Assembly (NCBI GenBank): GCA_963730285.1
Contig: CAVSQY010000010.1
Location: forward strand, 1 to 64,000
Direction: 5' to 3'
Length of the DNA stretch: 64,000 nt
Source of the DNA: JARDZU01 sp963730285
GTDB taxonomy: Bacteria; Actinomycetota; Acidimicrobiia; Spongiisociales; ZC4RG35
How positions within the stretch are numbered: position 1 is the first letter of the stretch; each line of letters begins with the position of its first letter. Positions 25,333 to 34,251 of the stretch are shown here, piece after piece. The notes beneath the pieces were generated by a model. It was not told the origin of the DNA. It saw only the letters and a list, made by a program, of their open reading frames with translations, and did no database searches. Made by a program: the position numbers and the translations under genes.

Positions 25333-26064
25333 TCAGTGGGTCTCTGGCGGAACGCGGACGATCACCTGCTCTGGTGGGGTCGGCCCAAATACCCACTCGG
25401 CAATGTGACGGGCCACCCATGAAGGGCTGTTCATGGCACCCGTGGCGCTCATCTCGCGAAACATCTCGATGTCGGGAAGCACGTCCTGATTCTGGTCGCG
25501 AAGAGCTTGCTGCATCGGTGTCTCGACCACTCCCGGTGACACGGCCAAAGCCATCCTCAATCGCTCACCGTCTTCGATGGCCGAGATCTCGGTCATCCGA
25601 TCGACCCCGGCCTTGCCGACCGAGTAGGCGGTCACTCCCCCGCGGCCTCGCTGAGCCAGGCCGGAAGTGATGTTCACCAACGCACCACGATGCCCATCGG
25701 CCTCCAGCTGCTCCACGAACGCCCGGGTCCCGTTGAGGACTCCACCTACGTTGACTTCGAGGTGGGACATCAGGTCGGCCACTGACAGCTCTCGCTGCGG
25801 GGCGATGGGATCGAGGACGGCTGCGTTGTTGACCCACAGATCGATGGGTCCAAGTTGACCGGACACATCGTGGGCGAATGCCCGGAGAGCGTCGAGGCCC
25901 CTCACGTCGACCGACGTCGAGACAACGGCGTCACCCTGCAGTTCGGGTCTTCGCCTGGCGCACAGACCTAGTGATGCTCCCCTGTCCGCAAACCACTCTG
26001 CCATGCCATAGCCGAGCCCTGAACTGGCCCCGGTGATGACGATCACGCTTCCCTTCAACTCCAT
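25333..26064 (-). CDS. Short-chain dehydrogenase/reductase
   Basis: This 243-residue Rossmann-fold oxidoreductase has the cofactor motif TGASSGLGYG (residues ~11-20), NNAAV, NITSGLAQRG with the catalytic Ser, and AYSVGKAG with Tyr-x3-Lys. The start at 26064 has GGGAG 6 bases upstream and begins directly before the first strand. Upstream in-frame sequence is unlike SDRs and was excluded. The substrate is unknown. It is divergent from the molybdenum hydroxylase operon. Confidence 0.9.
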   Translation of the reverse strand: MELKGSVIVITGASSGLGYGMAEWFADRGASLGLCARRRPELQGDAVVSTSVDVRGLDALRAFAHDVSGQLGPIDLWVNNAAVLDPIAPQRELSVADLMSHLEVNVGGVLNGTRAFVEQLEADGHRGALVNITSGLAQRGRGGVTAYSVGKAGVDRMTEISAIEDGERLRMALAVSPGVVETPMQQALRDQNQDVLPDIEMFREMSATGAMNSPSWVARHIAEWVFGPTPPEQVIVRVPPETH

Positions 26065-26209
26065 CAACATCTCCCAACGGTCAACACATTCGACGATATC
26101 CAGCTTGGCTGCTGAGGCGATGCCCTGAGATGAAAGCGTCCTCTGGACGTCACGACCGATGCAAGTTTGATATGTTCCGAACGTCGACCCTGACATGAAA
26201 GGACCAGAT

Positions 26210-26710
26210 ATGAGAGTGTCCATGAGCGTCAATGGGAGCCAGGTGAGTGGCGATGTCGAGCCACGCGACCTCCTGGTCCACTTCATCAGGGAGAACCTTC
26301 ACCTGACCGGTACCCATGTCGGCTGTGAGACCGGCTATTGCGGTGCATGCACCGTCCATCTGGACGGCAAGCCAATCAAGTCATGCACCATGTTCGCCGT
26401 TCAGGCGGATGGAGCGACCATCACCACCATCGAGGGCCTGGCCGATGGCGACCAACTACATCCGGTTCAGGAGGGATTCTGGGAGCGTCACGGTCTCCAG
26501 TGTGGGTTCTGCACACCTGGGATGATCATGAGCGCGGCGGCCCTGCTGGAGGAGAACGACGATCCGTCCGAGGACGAGATCCGCCACGGTATCGAGGGCA
26601 ATCTCTGCCGATGCACCGGCTACCACAACATCGTCAGGGCCGTGGAATACGCCGGCGCCCGTATTCGTGGCGAAGAGCCGCCGGCACCTGATTGGGAAGG
26701 AGGTCTCTGA
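26210..26710 (+). CDS. Small [2Fe-2S] subunit of a xanthine oxidase-family molybdoenzyme
   Basis: This 166-residue iron-sulfur subunit has an N-terminal plant-type [2Fe-2S] domain (CETGYCGACTVHLDG, residues ~38-53) and a C-terminal four-helix domain with the second cluster (CGFCTPGMIM and NLCRCTGYHNI). It is equivalent to CoxS/CutS and would carry electrons from the molybdenum site to FAD. The ATG at 26210 has AAAGGA upstream and is preferred over 26195. It overlaps the large-subunit start by one base (TGATG), so the subunits are made together. Confidence 0.9.
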   Translation: MRVSMSVNGSQVSGDVEPRDLLVHFIRENLHLTGTHVGCETGYCGACTVHLDGKPIKSCTMFAVQADGATITTIEGLADGDQLHPVQEGFWERHGLQCGFCTPGMIMSAAALLEENDDPSEDEIRHGIEGNLCRCTGYHNIVRAVEYAGARIRGEEPPAPDWEGGL

Positions 26711-29085
26711 TGGCCACCACTAGCGTCATGGGAGGATCGGTTAGGCGACGGGAAGATCCCGCGCTGATCAGAGGAACCGGCCTCTTCACCGACGACGTCC
26801 AGCCGACCGGTGTCCTCCACGTCAAATTCGCCCGGTCGCCCGTCGCTCGGGCCAAGATCACCAGACTGGATACCTCGAAGGCAAAGGGCATGCCCGGTGT
26901 CGTTGCCGTATTCACCCACGAGGACGTGGCCGATCTCGGCCCGCTTGTGGCACAGGTCCCGATAGGCAAGCTCCGTCCGCTGCTCGCAGACGGCGAGGTG
27001 AACCACGCCGGCGAGGCCGTGGCCATGGTCATCGCAGCCAATCGGTCCCAAGCAGAAGATGCCGCCGAGGCCATCGAGGTCGACTACGACACCATGCCCG
27101 CGATCATCGATCTCAAGAAGGCCGCCTCCGACGAGATCAAGGTTCACGACGATCTCGACTCGAACGTGATCCTCACCTGGACATACCACGGTTACTGGCC
27201 GGCCCTCGGGCTCGAGGACCAGACACCACAAGTCGATGAGGCAATGGAACGTGACGATGCAGTGGTGGTCAGCCTGGAAATGACCAACCAACGTCTGATC
27301 CCGGTGGCAATCGAGCCCCGCTCGGTCGTGGCCGAGTACAACCCGGGATACGCGCGCTTCACGGTTCACAGCTCGACTCAGGTCCCGCATGCCCTATCCG
27401 GCGCGATCGCGACCCAGTTGGGCGTTTCGGCTAGCGACGTCAGGGTCATCGCCCCCGAGGTCGGGGGCGGGTTCGGAGCGAAGCTGAATGTCTACAACGA
27501 CGAGATCCTGGTCGCGTGGGCATCCAAGCAGCTGGGTCATCCTGTCAAATGGACCGAGACCAGGCGTGAAGCAGCCGGGTCGACGATTCACGGGCGTGGC
27601 TGGGTCGGCACCGCCACCCTCGTCGGCACCAAGGATGGCCAGTTCCTGGGCTACAAATTGGACGCAATCGCCGACATGGGCGCCTACACCCAGAACTTCA
27701 CGGTGGCCATCCCGCTGTTGGGGCTTTGGATCGCGTCCGGTCAATACAAGATGCCGATCGGCTGGAAAGTCGACTGCGTAGTAACCAACACGATGACCAC
27801 CGACGCATATCGCGGGGCCGGCAGGCCAGAGGCGATCTACTACCTGGAACGAATTATCGACGCCTACGCCCATGAGATCGGCATGGACCCATTCGAGGTG
27901 CGCGCCAAGAACTTCTGGCAGCCCGATGAGTTCCCGGCCACGATGGGGTGTGGCTTCTCGCTCGACTCGGGCAACTACCAGGCTGCGGTCGACCGTCTCA
28001 TCGAGGTCAGCGACTATCACGACATGCGTCGTCGCCAGGAGGAGGCGCGGGCCGAAGGTCGCCTCGTCGGGATCGGTGTCGGATCATACGTCGAGGTGTG
28101 CGGGTTCGGGCCGGCGGTGCTTGCAGATATCGGGTTCTCCTGGGCTGCCTATGGGCTGCCCGCATCGTTCAATGGCTCCGGCCTGGTCCGCGTGAACCCG
28201 GACGGGACGGCGACGGTAATCATCGGAACCGGCCCCACCGGCCAAGGTCACGAGACCACCTGGGCCCAGATCGTCAGCGACCAACTCGGGATCGAGGTGG
28301 ACAACGTCAGGGTCTATCACGGTGACACCCTTGATGCCCCGATGGGGATCGGCACTTTTGGGAGCCGTTCCCTATCAGTCGACGGCTCGGCCACATTCGG
28401 CGCCACACAGGAGATCAAAGAGAAAGCGGCCAAGATCGCCGCGCACCTTCTCGAGGCATCAGCGGAGGACATCGTCCTCGCCGATGGGGGCGCCCACGTT
28501 GCTGGATCACCCGACAAACGCGTGGAGTGGTCGGCGATAGCAAAGTCGGCCTATCAGGCCCATACCCTCCCCGAGGGCATGGAGTCGGGTCTTGAGGCCG
28601 AGTCGACCTTCAGCCCGGGCAATGCCACTTGGCCGTTCGGGACCCATCTCGCCATGGTCGAGGTCGATCCGGAGACCGGGTATGTGAAACTCCTCGAATA
28701 TCACGCCGTCGATGACTGCGGCAACGTGATCAACCCAATGATCGTGGCGGGTCAGGTGCATGGTGGGATCACGCAAGGCATCGGCCAGGCAATGTTTGAG
28801 GATGCCATCTACGACGCCTCGGGCAACATGCTCGCCGGGTCCCTGCTCGATTATCCGCTGCCGACAGCGGCAGATCTCCCCTCCTATGACCTCCATCGAA
28901 CGGTGACACCGACCGATGTGAACCCCATGGGTGTGAAGGGCATCGGGGAGGCGGGGACCATCGGGTCGGCGCACACCATCGTGAACGCCGTGGTCGACGC
29001 CCTGTCACCGATGGGTGTCAAACATATCGATATGCCGGTTAGGCCAAGACGTGTCTGGCAGGCGATGCAGGAAGCGAGGGTTTGA
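26710..29085 (+). CDS. Large molybdopterin subunit, form II CO dehydrogenase-like
   Basis: This 791-residue catalytic subunit belongs to the xanthine oxidase family. It has the aldehyde-oxidase hammerhead domain (residues ~25-130) and the molybdopterin-binding domain with EVGGGFGAKLNVY and GTGPTGQGHETTWAQI. The active-site loop reads AYRGAGRPEAIYYLER; form I CO dehydrogenases have AYRCSFR with a Cys that binds copper. The loop here marks the form II group, whose physiological substrate (CO or another compound) is debated. A GGAAGGAGG site precedes the ATG. It is followed by the FAD subunit after one base. Confidence 0.93.
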   Translation: MATTSVMGGSVRRREDPALIRGTGLFTDDVQPTGVLHVKFARSPVARAKITRLDTSKAKGMPGVVAVFTHEDVADLGPLVAQVPIGKLRPLLADGEVNHAGEAVAMVIAANRSQAEDAAEAIEVDYDTMPAIIDLKKAASDEIKVHDDLDSNVILTWTYHGYWPALGLEDQTPQVDEAMERDDAVVVSLEMTNQRLIPVAIEPRSVVAEYNPGYARFTVHSSTQVPHALSGAIATQLGVSASDVRVIAPEVGGGFGAKLNVYNDEILVAWASKQLGHPVKWTETRREAAGSTIHGRGWVGTATLVGTKDGQFLGYKLDAIADMGAYTQNFTVAIPLLGLWIASGQYKMPIGWKVDCVVTNTMTTDAYRGAGRPEAIYYLERIIDAYAHEIGMDPFEVRAKNFWQPDEFPATMGCGFSLDSGNYQAAVDRLIEVSDYHDMRRRQEEARAEGRLVGIGVGSYVEVCGFGPAVLADIGFSWAAYGLPASFNGSGLVRVNPDGTATVIIGTGPTGQGHETTWAQIVSDQLGIEVDNVRVYHGDTLDAPMGIGTFGSRSLSVDGSATFGATQEIKEKAAKIAAHLLEASAEDIVLADGGAHVAGSPDKRVEWSAIAKSAYQAHTLPEGMESGLEAESTFSPGNATWPFGTHLAMVEVDPETGYVKLLEYHAVDDCGNVINPMIVAGQVHGGITQGIGQAMFEDAIYDASGNMLAGSLLDYPLPTAADLPSYDLHRTVTPTDVNPMGVKGIGEAGTIGSAHTIVNAVVDALSPMGVKHIDMPVRPRRVWQAMQEARV

Positions 29086-29086
29086 C

Positions 29087-29944
29087 GTGTACCCGAGACA
29101 ATTCGACTATCTGGCGCCCTCGACACTGGAGGAGGCCCTGGCGGCGTTGGGTGACGGTTCCAAGGTGATGGCCGGAGGCATGAGTCTCATCCCACTCATG
29201 AAGATGCGCCTCTTCTCCCCATCGGTGGTCGTGGATATCGGAAAGATCCCCGGGCTCGACATGGTCGAGGACAAAGGCGATCACATCGCCATCGGAGCCC
29301 TCGTCCGTCACGCCGTCACTGCATCCGATTCCACCATTGCGGCCAATGCGGCAGCACTGGCACAGGCGGCGTCTCTTACGGGAGATGTCCAGGTGCGAAA
29401 TCGGGGCACGACGTGTGGATCATTGGCCCACTCCGATGTTGCCGCCGATCAACCTGCTGCGGTGATCGCGCTGGGTGCCACCATGGTGGCTCGCTCCGCG
29501 GCGGCGACACGTGAGATCGCTGCTGCGGACTTCTGCGTCGACGCCCTCACCTCCGCCCTGACGCCAGACGAGATCCTGACCGAAATCCGCATCCCGAAGG
29601 CGGGCCCGGGAGAAGGGTCCGCCTATGACAAGCTCGGTCGCCGAGGGGGGCACAGTGACTATGCGGTCGCCGGCGCGGCTGCCTGGGTGAAAAAGAGCAA
29701 CGGATCGATCGAGGACGCCAGGGTCGGCATAACCGGTGTCGGCACGAGGCCGAGCCTGTTGGCTTCCGTGGGCGAGGCGATCATCGGGACCGACGGGTCG
29801 GATCAGGCTATAGAGGCGGCCGCAGAGCACGCCCTCGACGATCTGACCCTCCTCGAGGACCTTTACGGGTCGGAGGAGTACAAAGGGCACCTGGCCAAGG
29901 TGTATGTCAGGCGGGCGCTGAGACAAGCCATCGCCGCGATCTAA
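29087..29944 (+). CDS. FAD-binding medium subunit of the molybdoenzyme
   Basis: This 285-residue flavoprotein starts at GTG directly after the large-subunit stop, with FDYLAPSTLEEALAAL. It carries the FAD motifs AGGMSLIPLMKMRL (residues ~31-44) and TCGSLAHSDVAAD (residues ~109-121), ending in a CoxM C-terminal domain. It completes the S-L-M operon. Accessory genes such as coxDEF or mocA are not within the window, so maturation would depend on genes elsewhere. Confidence 0.93.
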   Translation: MYPRQFDYLAPSTLEEALAALGDGSKVMAGGMSLIPLMKMRLFSPSVVVDIGKIPGLDMVEDKGDHIAIGALVRHAVTASDSTIAANAAALAQAASLTGDVQVRNRGTTCGSLAHSDVAADQPAAVIALGATMVARSAAATREIAAADFCVDALTSALTPDEILTEIRIPKAGPGEGSAYDKLGRRGGHSDYAVAGAAAWVKKSNGSIEDARVGITGVGTRPSLLASVGEAIIGTDGSDQAIEAAAEHALDDLTLLEDLYGSEEYKGHLAKVYVRRALRQAIAAI

Positions 29945-30037
29945 TCTCATCCAGTAATCGGACCTCAATTCTCGGGAGGTTCGTTGACCACGCCCGGGAT
30001 GTGCCTGGTCGAGCTGGAAAGAGAGTGGAAGAGGGCG

Positions 30038-30307
30038 ATGCCGGACATGAGTCAACTTTGCGAGCACTTCGAAGACTTGGTGGAAGTGGCGCCGACCTCG
30101 AGCGTTTGTGACCAATGCGTCGCCATCGGTGATCGGTGGGTGCACCTGCGAGCCTGCCTCCAATGCGGCCAGGTGGGCTGTTGTGACAATTCGAAGAATC
30201 GCCACGCTCGCAAGCATTGGCAGGGACAGGGTCATCCGTTGATCCGTTCCATGGAGCCGGGCGAGACTTGGCGATTCTGCTTCGCTGATGGTGTGGTGGC
30301 GCGATGA
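30038..30307 (+). CDS. UBP-type zinc finger protein
   Basis: This small protein (89 residues from the ATG at 30038) is essentially one UBP zinc finger. Ligands are in CEHFEDL, SSVCDQCV, LRACLQCGQVGCCDNSKNRHA, KHWQGQGH and a final aromatic core. In eukaryotes this fold binds the ubiquitin C-terminus; bacteria lack ubiquitin, so the partner is probably a free C-terminus or another peptide. Its stop overlaps the start of the receiver/thioredoxin reductase-like fusion (ATGA), and a cNMP-binding kinase follows, giving a coupled three-gene unit. Alternative starts at 29984 (TTG) or 30047 (ATG) are possible. Confidence 0.8.
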   Translation: MPDMSQLCEHFEDLVEVAPTSSVCDQCVAIGDRWVHLRACLQCGQVGCCDNSKNRHARKHWQGQGHPLIRSMEPGETWRFCFADGVVAR

Positions 30308-31959
30308 GTGACGCCAAGCCGGTCATAATCGCAGTCGACGACGAGCCCGAGGTCGTCCAGGCCATCCAGCGCGACCTGCGATCCCGCTATGCCAAGGATT
30401 ACAGGGTGGTGTGGGCCAATGACGGCCGGGAGGCGATCGAGACGTTGAAGACCCTCGCCATGCAGAACGACCCGGTCGCACTGATCCTGGTCGATCAGAG
30501 GATGCCCGGTGTCACCGGGATCGACGTGTTGAAGGAGACCTTGGACCTCCATCCGGATGCCAAACGAGCCCTGCTCACCGCATACGCCGACACCGATGCG
30601 GCGATCAGCGCGATCAACGAGGTCGACCTGGACCACTACATCATGAAGCCGTGGGACCCGCCGGAGGATCGGCTCTATCCAATCCTGGACGACCTGCTCG
30701 AGGACTGGGCCGCCGGGTATAGGCCTTCCTACGAGGGGCTGCGGGTCGTTGCCCAGCAATGGTCTCGCGAGGCACATGCGTTGAAGGCCTTCCTCGCCCG
30801 CAACCAGATTCCCTATCTCTCGCTCGACATCGACAACGACCCAAAGGCGGCTGTCCTTGCCGACGAGGCGGGGGCCGGGCCCGATCAGATGCCGATGGTG
30901 CTATTCCCGGAGGGGCCACCTCTGCTGCACCCGACGGCCACCGAGGTAGCCGAACGTGTCGGTCTCCGTGTGCATGCAACGGCCGACATATATGACGTCG
31001 TGATCGTCGGCGGTGGCCCGGCCGGCCTGGCGGCGGCGGTCTATGGCTCTAGCGAGGGGCTCAAGACATTGCTCATCGAGGAAGAGGCACCGGGAGGGCA
31101 AGCCGGGCAGAGCTCCCTCATCGAGAACTACCTGGGTTTCCCGCGCGGGTTGAGCGGAGCAGACCTGGCTCGGCGTGCCACCTCCCAGGCGAAGCGACTT
31201 GGTGCCGAGATCCTGGTGCCCGGCACCGTTGCCGGAGTCACCAGGAAAGACCCGTACAAGCTGCTCGAGATGGCAGATGGCTCGGAGATCAGCTGCAAGT
31301 CACTCATCGTGGCCAGTGGAGTCTCTTATCGCCGACTGAACGCGGACGGGCTCGACGATCTCCTTGGGACCGGTGTCTACTATGGAACTTCGACCATCGA
31401 GGCCTCGACACACCGGGACCAGTCGATGTTCGTGGTTGGGGGAGGCAACTCGGCGGGGCAGGCATCGTTGTTCCTCTCCCGTTTCACCGATGCGGTCACC
31501 ATCCTCATCAGGGGCCATGACCTCACCGACTCGATGTCGAAGTACCTCATCGACAACCTCGAAGCCAACCCTGCCGTATCGGTGCGCCCCCGTTCCCAGG
31601 TCGTGTCTGGATTCGGCCACGAGCGACTCGAAGCGCTGGTGATCAAAGACCTCGAAACCGACGTGGAGGAGAAGGTCGAGGCGGGCGCGGTGTTCATCTT
31701 CATCGGCCAGAAGGCACACACCGACTGGCTCGGCCAGCTGGTGGCGCTCGACGATCGCAACTTCATCCTGACCGGGGAGGACATCGGCCAGGTCAAAGGA
31801 TGGAACGTGGAGCGAGACCCGCTTCCACTTGAGACGAGCGTGCCCGGGATCTTCGCCGCCGGCGACGTCCGACATGGATCGATCAAGAGAGTGGCAGGAG
31901 CCGTGGGAGAGGGAGCCACCGCCATCAGGTTCGTGCACCAACACCTCGCTTCTCTGTGA
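30304..31959 (+). CDS. Receiver domain fused to a thioredoxin reductase-like flavoprotein
   Basis: This 551-residue fusion has three parts. Residues ~5-135 form a receiver domain with phosphoacceptor D64 in LILVDQRMPG, switch residues LLTAY and YIMKPWD. A thioredoxin/glutaredoxin-like linker domain (residues ~145-215) has no CxxC. The C-terminal part (residues ~222-551) is a TrxR-type FAD/NAD(P) module with VIVGGGPAGLAAA, VVGGGNSAGQAS and IFAAGDVRHG. Where TrxR normally has CxxC, this protein reads YYGTSTIEA, so the redox-active disulfide is lost. It likely couples flavin or nucleotide state to phosphorylation rather than reducing thioredoxin. It overlaps both neighbours by four bases, which implies a stoichiometric complex. 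Confidence 0.9.
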   Translation: MSDAKPVIIAVDDEPEVVQAIQRDLRSRYAKDYRVVWANDGREAIETLKTLAMQNDPVALILVDQRMPGVTGIDVLKETLDLHPDAKRALLTAYADTDAAISAINEVDLDHYIMKPWDPPEDRLYPILDDLLEDWAAGYRPSYEGLRVVAQQWSREAHALKAFLARNQIPYLSLDIDNDPKAAVLADEAGAGPDQMPMVLFPEGPPLLHPTATEVAERVGLRVHATADIYDVVIVGGGPAGLAAAVYGSSEGLKTLLIEEEAPGGQAGQSSLIENYLGFPRGLSGADLARRATSQAKRLGAEILVPGTVAGVTRKDPYKLLEMADGSEISCKSLIVASGVSYRRLNADGLDDLLGTGVYYGTSTIEASTHRDQSMFVVGGGNSAGQASLFLSRFTDAVTILIRGHDLTDSMSKYLIDNLEANPAVSVRPRSQVVSGFGHERLEALVIKDLETDVEEKVEAGAVFIFIGQKAHTDWLGQLVALDDRNFILTGEDIGQVKGWNVERDPLPLETSVPGIFAAGDVRHGSIKRVAGAVGEGATAIRFVHQHLASL

Positions 31960-33302
31960 GCGCCATCTCGGAGGTGCTGAGGAGCCTCCCCTACTTCGCC
32001 GACCTCCCGGATTCCCTGCTGGACCAGGTATGTGAGCAATCCGAGGAGCTGAGTCTTCCACCGGGCAAGGTCATCATCCAAGAAGGATCCCACTCAGAGG
32101 ACATGTTCGTGGTGGTCGAGGGAGAGCTTCGAGTGACCAAGGCGGGCTCCGATCGCGAGGTCGTGTTGGCCACACTCGGCCCTGGCGAGGTGGTTGGGGA
32201 GATTGCACTGCTCGATCGCGCACCACGAACCGCGAGCGTTACCACCGCGTCGCCGGCGAAGCTGATTCGGATCCCGGCAGGGGCATTCGAGACCTTGCTG
32301 GAGGACTCCCGGGTGGTCAGACGCATGTTTGGCACCGTCACTTCACGACTTCGTGGCATCGAGGAGACACTTCGCCATGAGGAGCGAATGGCCGCCCTGG
32401 GCCGGATGGCCGCCCAGTTGATGCACGAGCTCAACAATCCGGCGGCGGCGCTCAGCCGGACCATGGCAAGGACCCGAGAGGTCTACGAGGCGTTGGGCGA
32501 AGCGGCCTTCCGGTTGGCAGCCAGTGGTGAGGCCGGCGCCCTCGACGTGCCTTCGGCAAACCCACAACAGCTCGGCCCTCTCCAACGATCGGAGCAAGAG
32601 GACCAAGTCGGCACCTGGCTCGAGGATCTCGGCGTCGAGGATTGGTTCGAGTTGGCCTCGGCGCTCGTAGCCGACGGTTTCGAAGTCACCCAGCTGGAGG
32701 CAGCGGTCAAGGACCTGAAACCTGACACAAGACGAGACTTCGCTCGCTGGCTGGGTTTGCGTTGTCTGGCGGCTCAGCTCCTCGACGAGGCGCGAATTGC
32801 CGTGGGGAGGATCTCCGAGCTGGTCCGAGTGGTCAAGAACTACTCGTTCCTCGACCAGGCGCCAATACAAGAGATCGACCCAACCGAAGGGATCAACGAC
32901 ACCCTCGTCCTGCTCAAGCACAAGTTGCGCGGGATAGATGTCGTCCTCGACTTCGAGCCCGACCTGCCTCGGATCGAAGCTTCAGGCCGCGACCTGAATC
33001 AGGTGTGGACAAACCTCTTCGACAACGCAGGCGATGCCATGGACGGAAACGGAACGCTCACGATCTCTGCGGCCGCCGAAGAGGACAAAGTGGTCATCGA
33101 GGTCTCCGATACCGGGCCCGGCATGGACGAGACCACCCGACAAAAGGCATTCGACCCCTTCTTCACCACCAAGGAACCAGGCAAGGGCACCGGGCTCGGC
33201 CTCCACACTGTGCACACGATCGTCAATCGCGCCGGTGGCACGATCGACATCGACTCCGATCCCTCGGGCACCACCTTCACCCTGGTCTTCCCCCGCTCCT
33301 GA
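31956..33302 (+). CDS. Cyclic-nucleotide-binding-domain histidine kinase
   Basis: This 448-residue kinase starts at GTG overlapping the previous stop (GTGA). It has a Crp-like cNMP-binding domain (residues ~1-125: LPPGKVIIQEG, LGPGEVVGEIALLDRAPRTASV). A helical linker follows, then a HisKA box with AAQLMHELNNPAA (H157), a long inserted helical region, and an HATPase with N box, DTGPGMDETT and GKGTGLGLHTVHTIV. The cNMP domain contains the GE.ALLDRAPRTASV phosphate-cassette pattern, so a cyclic-nucleotide or related ligand is plausible. It presumably phosphorylates the receiver domain encoded immediately upstream. Confidence 0.9.
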   Translation: MSAISEVLRSLPYFADLPDSLLDQVCEQSEELSLPPGKVIIQEGSHSEDMFVVVEGELRVTKAGSDREVVLATLGPGEVVGEIALLDRAPRTASVTTASPAKLIRIPAGAFETLLEDSRVVRRMFGTVTSRLRGIEETLRHEERMAALGRMAAQLMHELNNPAAALSRTMARTREVYEALGEAAFRLAASGEAGALDVPSANPQQLGPLQRSEQEDQVGTWLEDLGVEDWFELASALVADGFEVTQLEAAVKDLKPDTRRDFARWLGLRCLAAQLLDEARIAVGRISELVRVVKNYSFLDQAPIQEIDPTEGINDTLVLLKHKLRGIDVVLDFEPDLPRIEASGRDLNQVWTNLFDNAGDAMDGNGTLTISAAAEEDKVVIEVSDTGPGMDETTRQKAFDPFFTTKEPGKGTGLGLHTVHTIVNRAGGTIDIDSDPSGTTFTLVFPRS

Positions 33303-33319
33303 CGGTTAACCGTGAGGGG

Positions 33320-33341
33320 GGAATTCGGAAATTCCGTTTCC
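33320..33341 (+). terminator. Weak bidirectional hairpin between convergent genes
   Basis: GGAATT-CGGA-AATTCC (33320-33335) lies between the kinase gene and the convergent universal stress protein gene. A short T-rich tail GTTTCC follows. The stem is AT-rich and only 6 bp, so termination may be inefficient. ACGGTTAACCGT (33302-33313) is an adjacent palindrome. Confidence 0.35.
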
Positions 33342-33367
33342 CTGACGGGGCGAAAAGGAGAACCGGG

Positions 33368-34222
33368 TTAGGGGCGGCGGAAGGCGGTCCCAGCTCGGGC
33401 CACGAGCACGTCAGATGGCGCTTCGGTGACCAGACCTTCCGCCACGGTTCCGAGGAGAACCATTCGGGTCGAAGTCGCGCCCCGACTCGAAACTGTTACC
33501 AGGTCGGCGCCACGTCTCCGAACCGCCTCTTCGATCGTCTTGGCGGGCGGCCCATCCACCACCAGTGTCCCAACCTTGCCTGCCCAATGTTGGGCAAACT
33601 CCTCCATTCGCTCCACCGCTTTTGCCAGTCGCACCTCGCGTGATGCCTCGATCTCTTCCTCGAACAGGCCTGCGTCGGCCAGTATCGGGTCGAATCGGGA
33701 TGGCAATGAGTAGAGCGCCGTGACCTCGGCGTCGGGGAAGAGCTCGAGCGACCGATCGACGGCAACTCTCGACTGCTCGGAGAAGTCAGTGGCGGCGACG
33801 ATGCGCCGGTACGGGACCCGTGGTTGCCGCCTCACGACCAGGGTGTCGGTGGTGGCCTTGCGCGCCACTCGTTTTGCGACAGGGCCGACCGAAAAGGCAT
33901 CGATGGATGATGAGCCGACCACCACCAGGTCGGCCTTCTTGCCACGTGCCGCCAGCTCCCACGATGGAGAGCCTTTGACCACGTCGAGCACCACCTCGAT
34001 GTTCGTCCGCTCCTGCACCCATGCAGCCAGCTTCTCGGCCTGCTCACTCTGGTGCTGTCGAAGAAGCCTGGCCAGTGGCGGCTCGATCATCGCCTCAGCG
34101 ACCGGCTCGAGCACATGGATCAAATTGAGCGTGGCGCCAGACGACTCCGCCATGATCCGGGCTCGGTCTGCGACCCGCCGACCCATGGCAGTTAGATCGA
34201 CTCCGGCAACGACGACCTGCAA
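33368..34222 (-). CDS. Two-domain universal stress protein
   Basis: This 284-residue protein has two UspA domains. Domain 1 ends in LVVVGSSSIDAFSVGPVAKRV and domain 2 in TVSSRGATSTRMVLLGTVAEG; both contain the G-x2-G-x9-G(S/T) type nucleotide-binding pattern, more complete in the first. Tandem Usps are stress-induced ATP-binding proteins of uncertain output. Start TTG at 34222 follows a GGAGGAG site and gives the first beta strand directly (VVVAGVDL). It is downstream of aat on the same strand with a 29-base gap. Confidence 0.88.
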   Translation of the reverse strand: MQVVVAGVDLTAMGRRVADRARIMAESSGATLNLIHVLEPVAEAMIEPPLARLLRQHQSEQAEKLAAWVQERTNIEVVLDVVKGSPSWELAARGKKADLVVVGSSSIDAFSVGPVAKRVARKATTDTLVVRRQPRVPYRRIVAATDFSEQSRVAVDRSLELFPDAEVTALYSLPSRFDPILADAGLFEEEIEASREVRLAKAVERMEEFAQHWAGKVGTLVVDGPPAKTIEEAVRRRGADLVTVSSRGATSTRMVLLGTVAEGLVTEAPSDVLVARAGTAFRRP

Positions 34223-34251
34223 ACAGCTCCTCCAGAGACCTGTCGGCGACT

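Noticed and set aside
26710..29085. Form I aerobic CO dehydrogenase (CoxL)
   Set aside because: The loop reads AYRGAGR; the Cys needed for the Mo-Cu site is absent.
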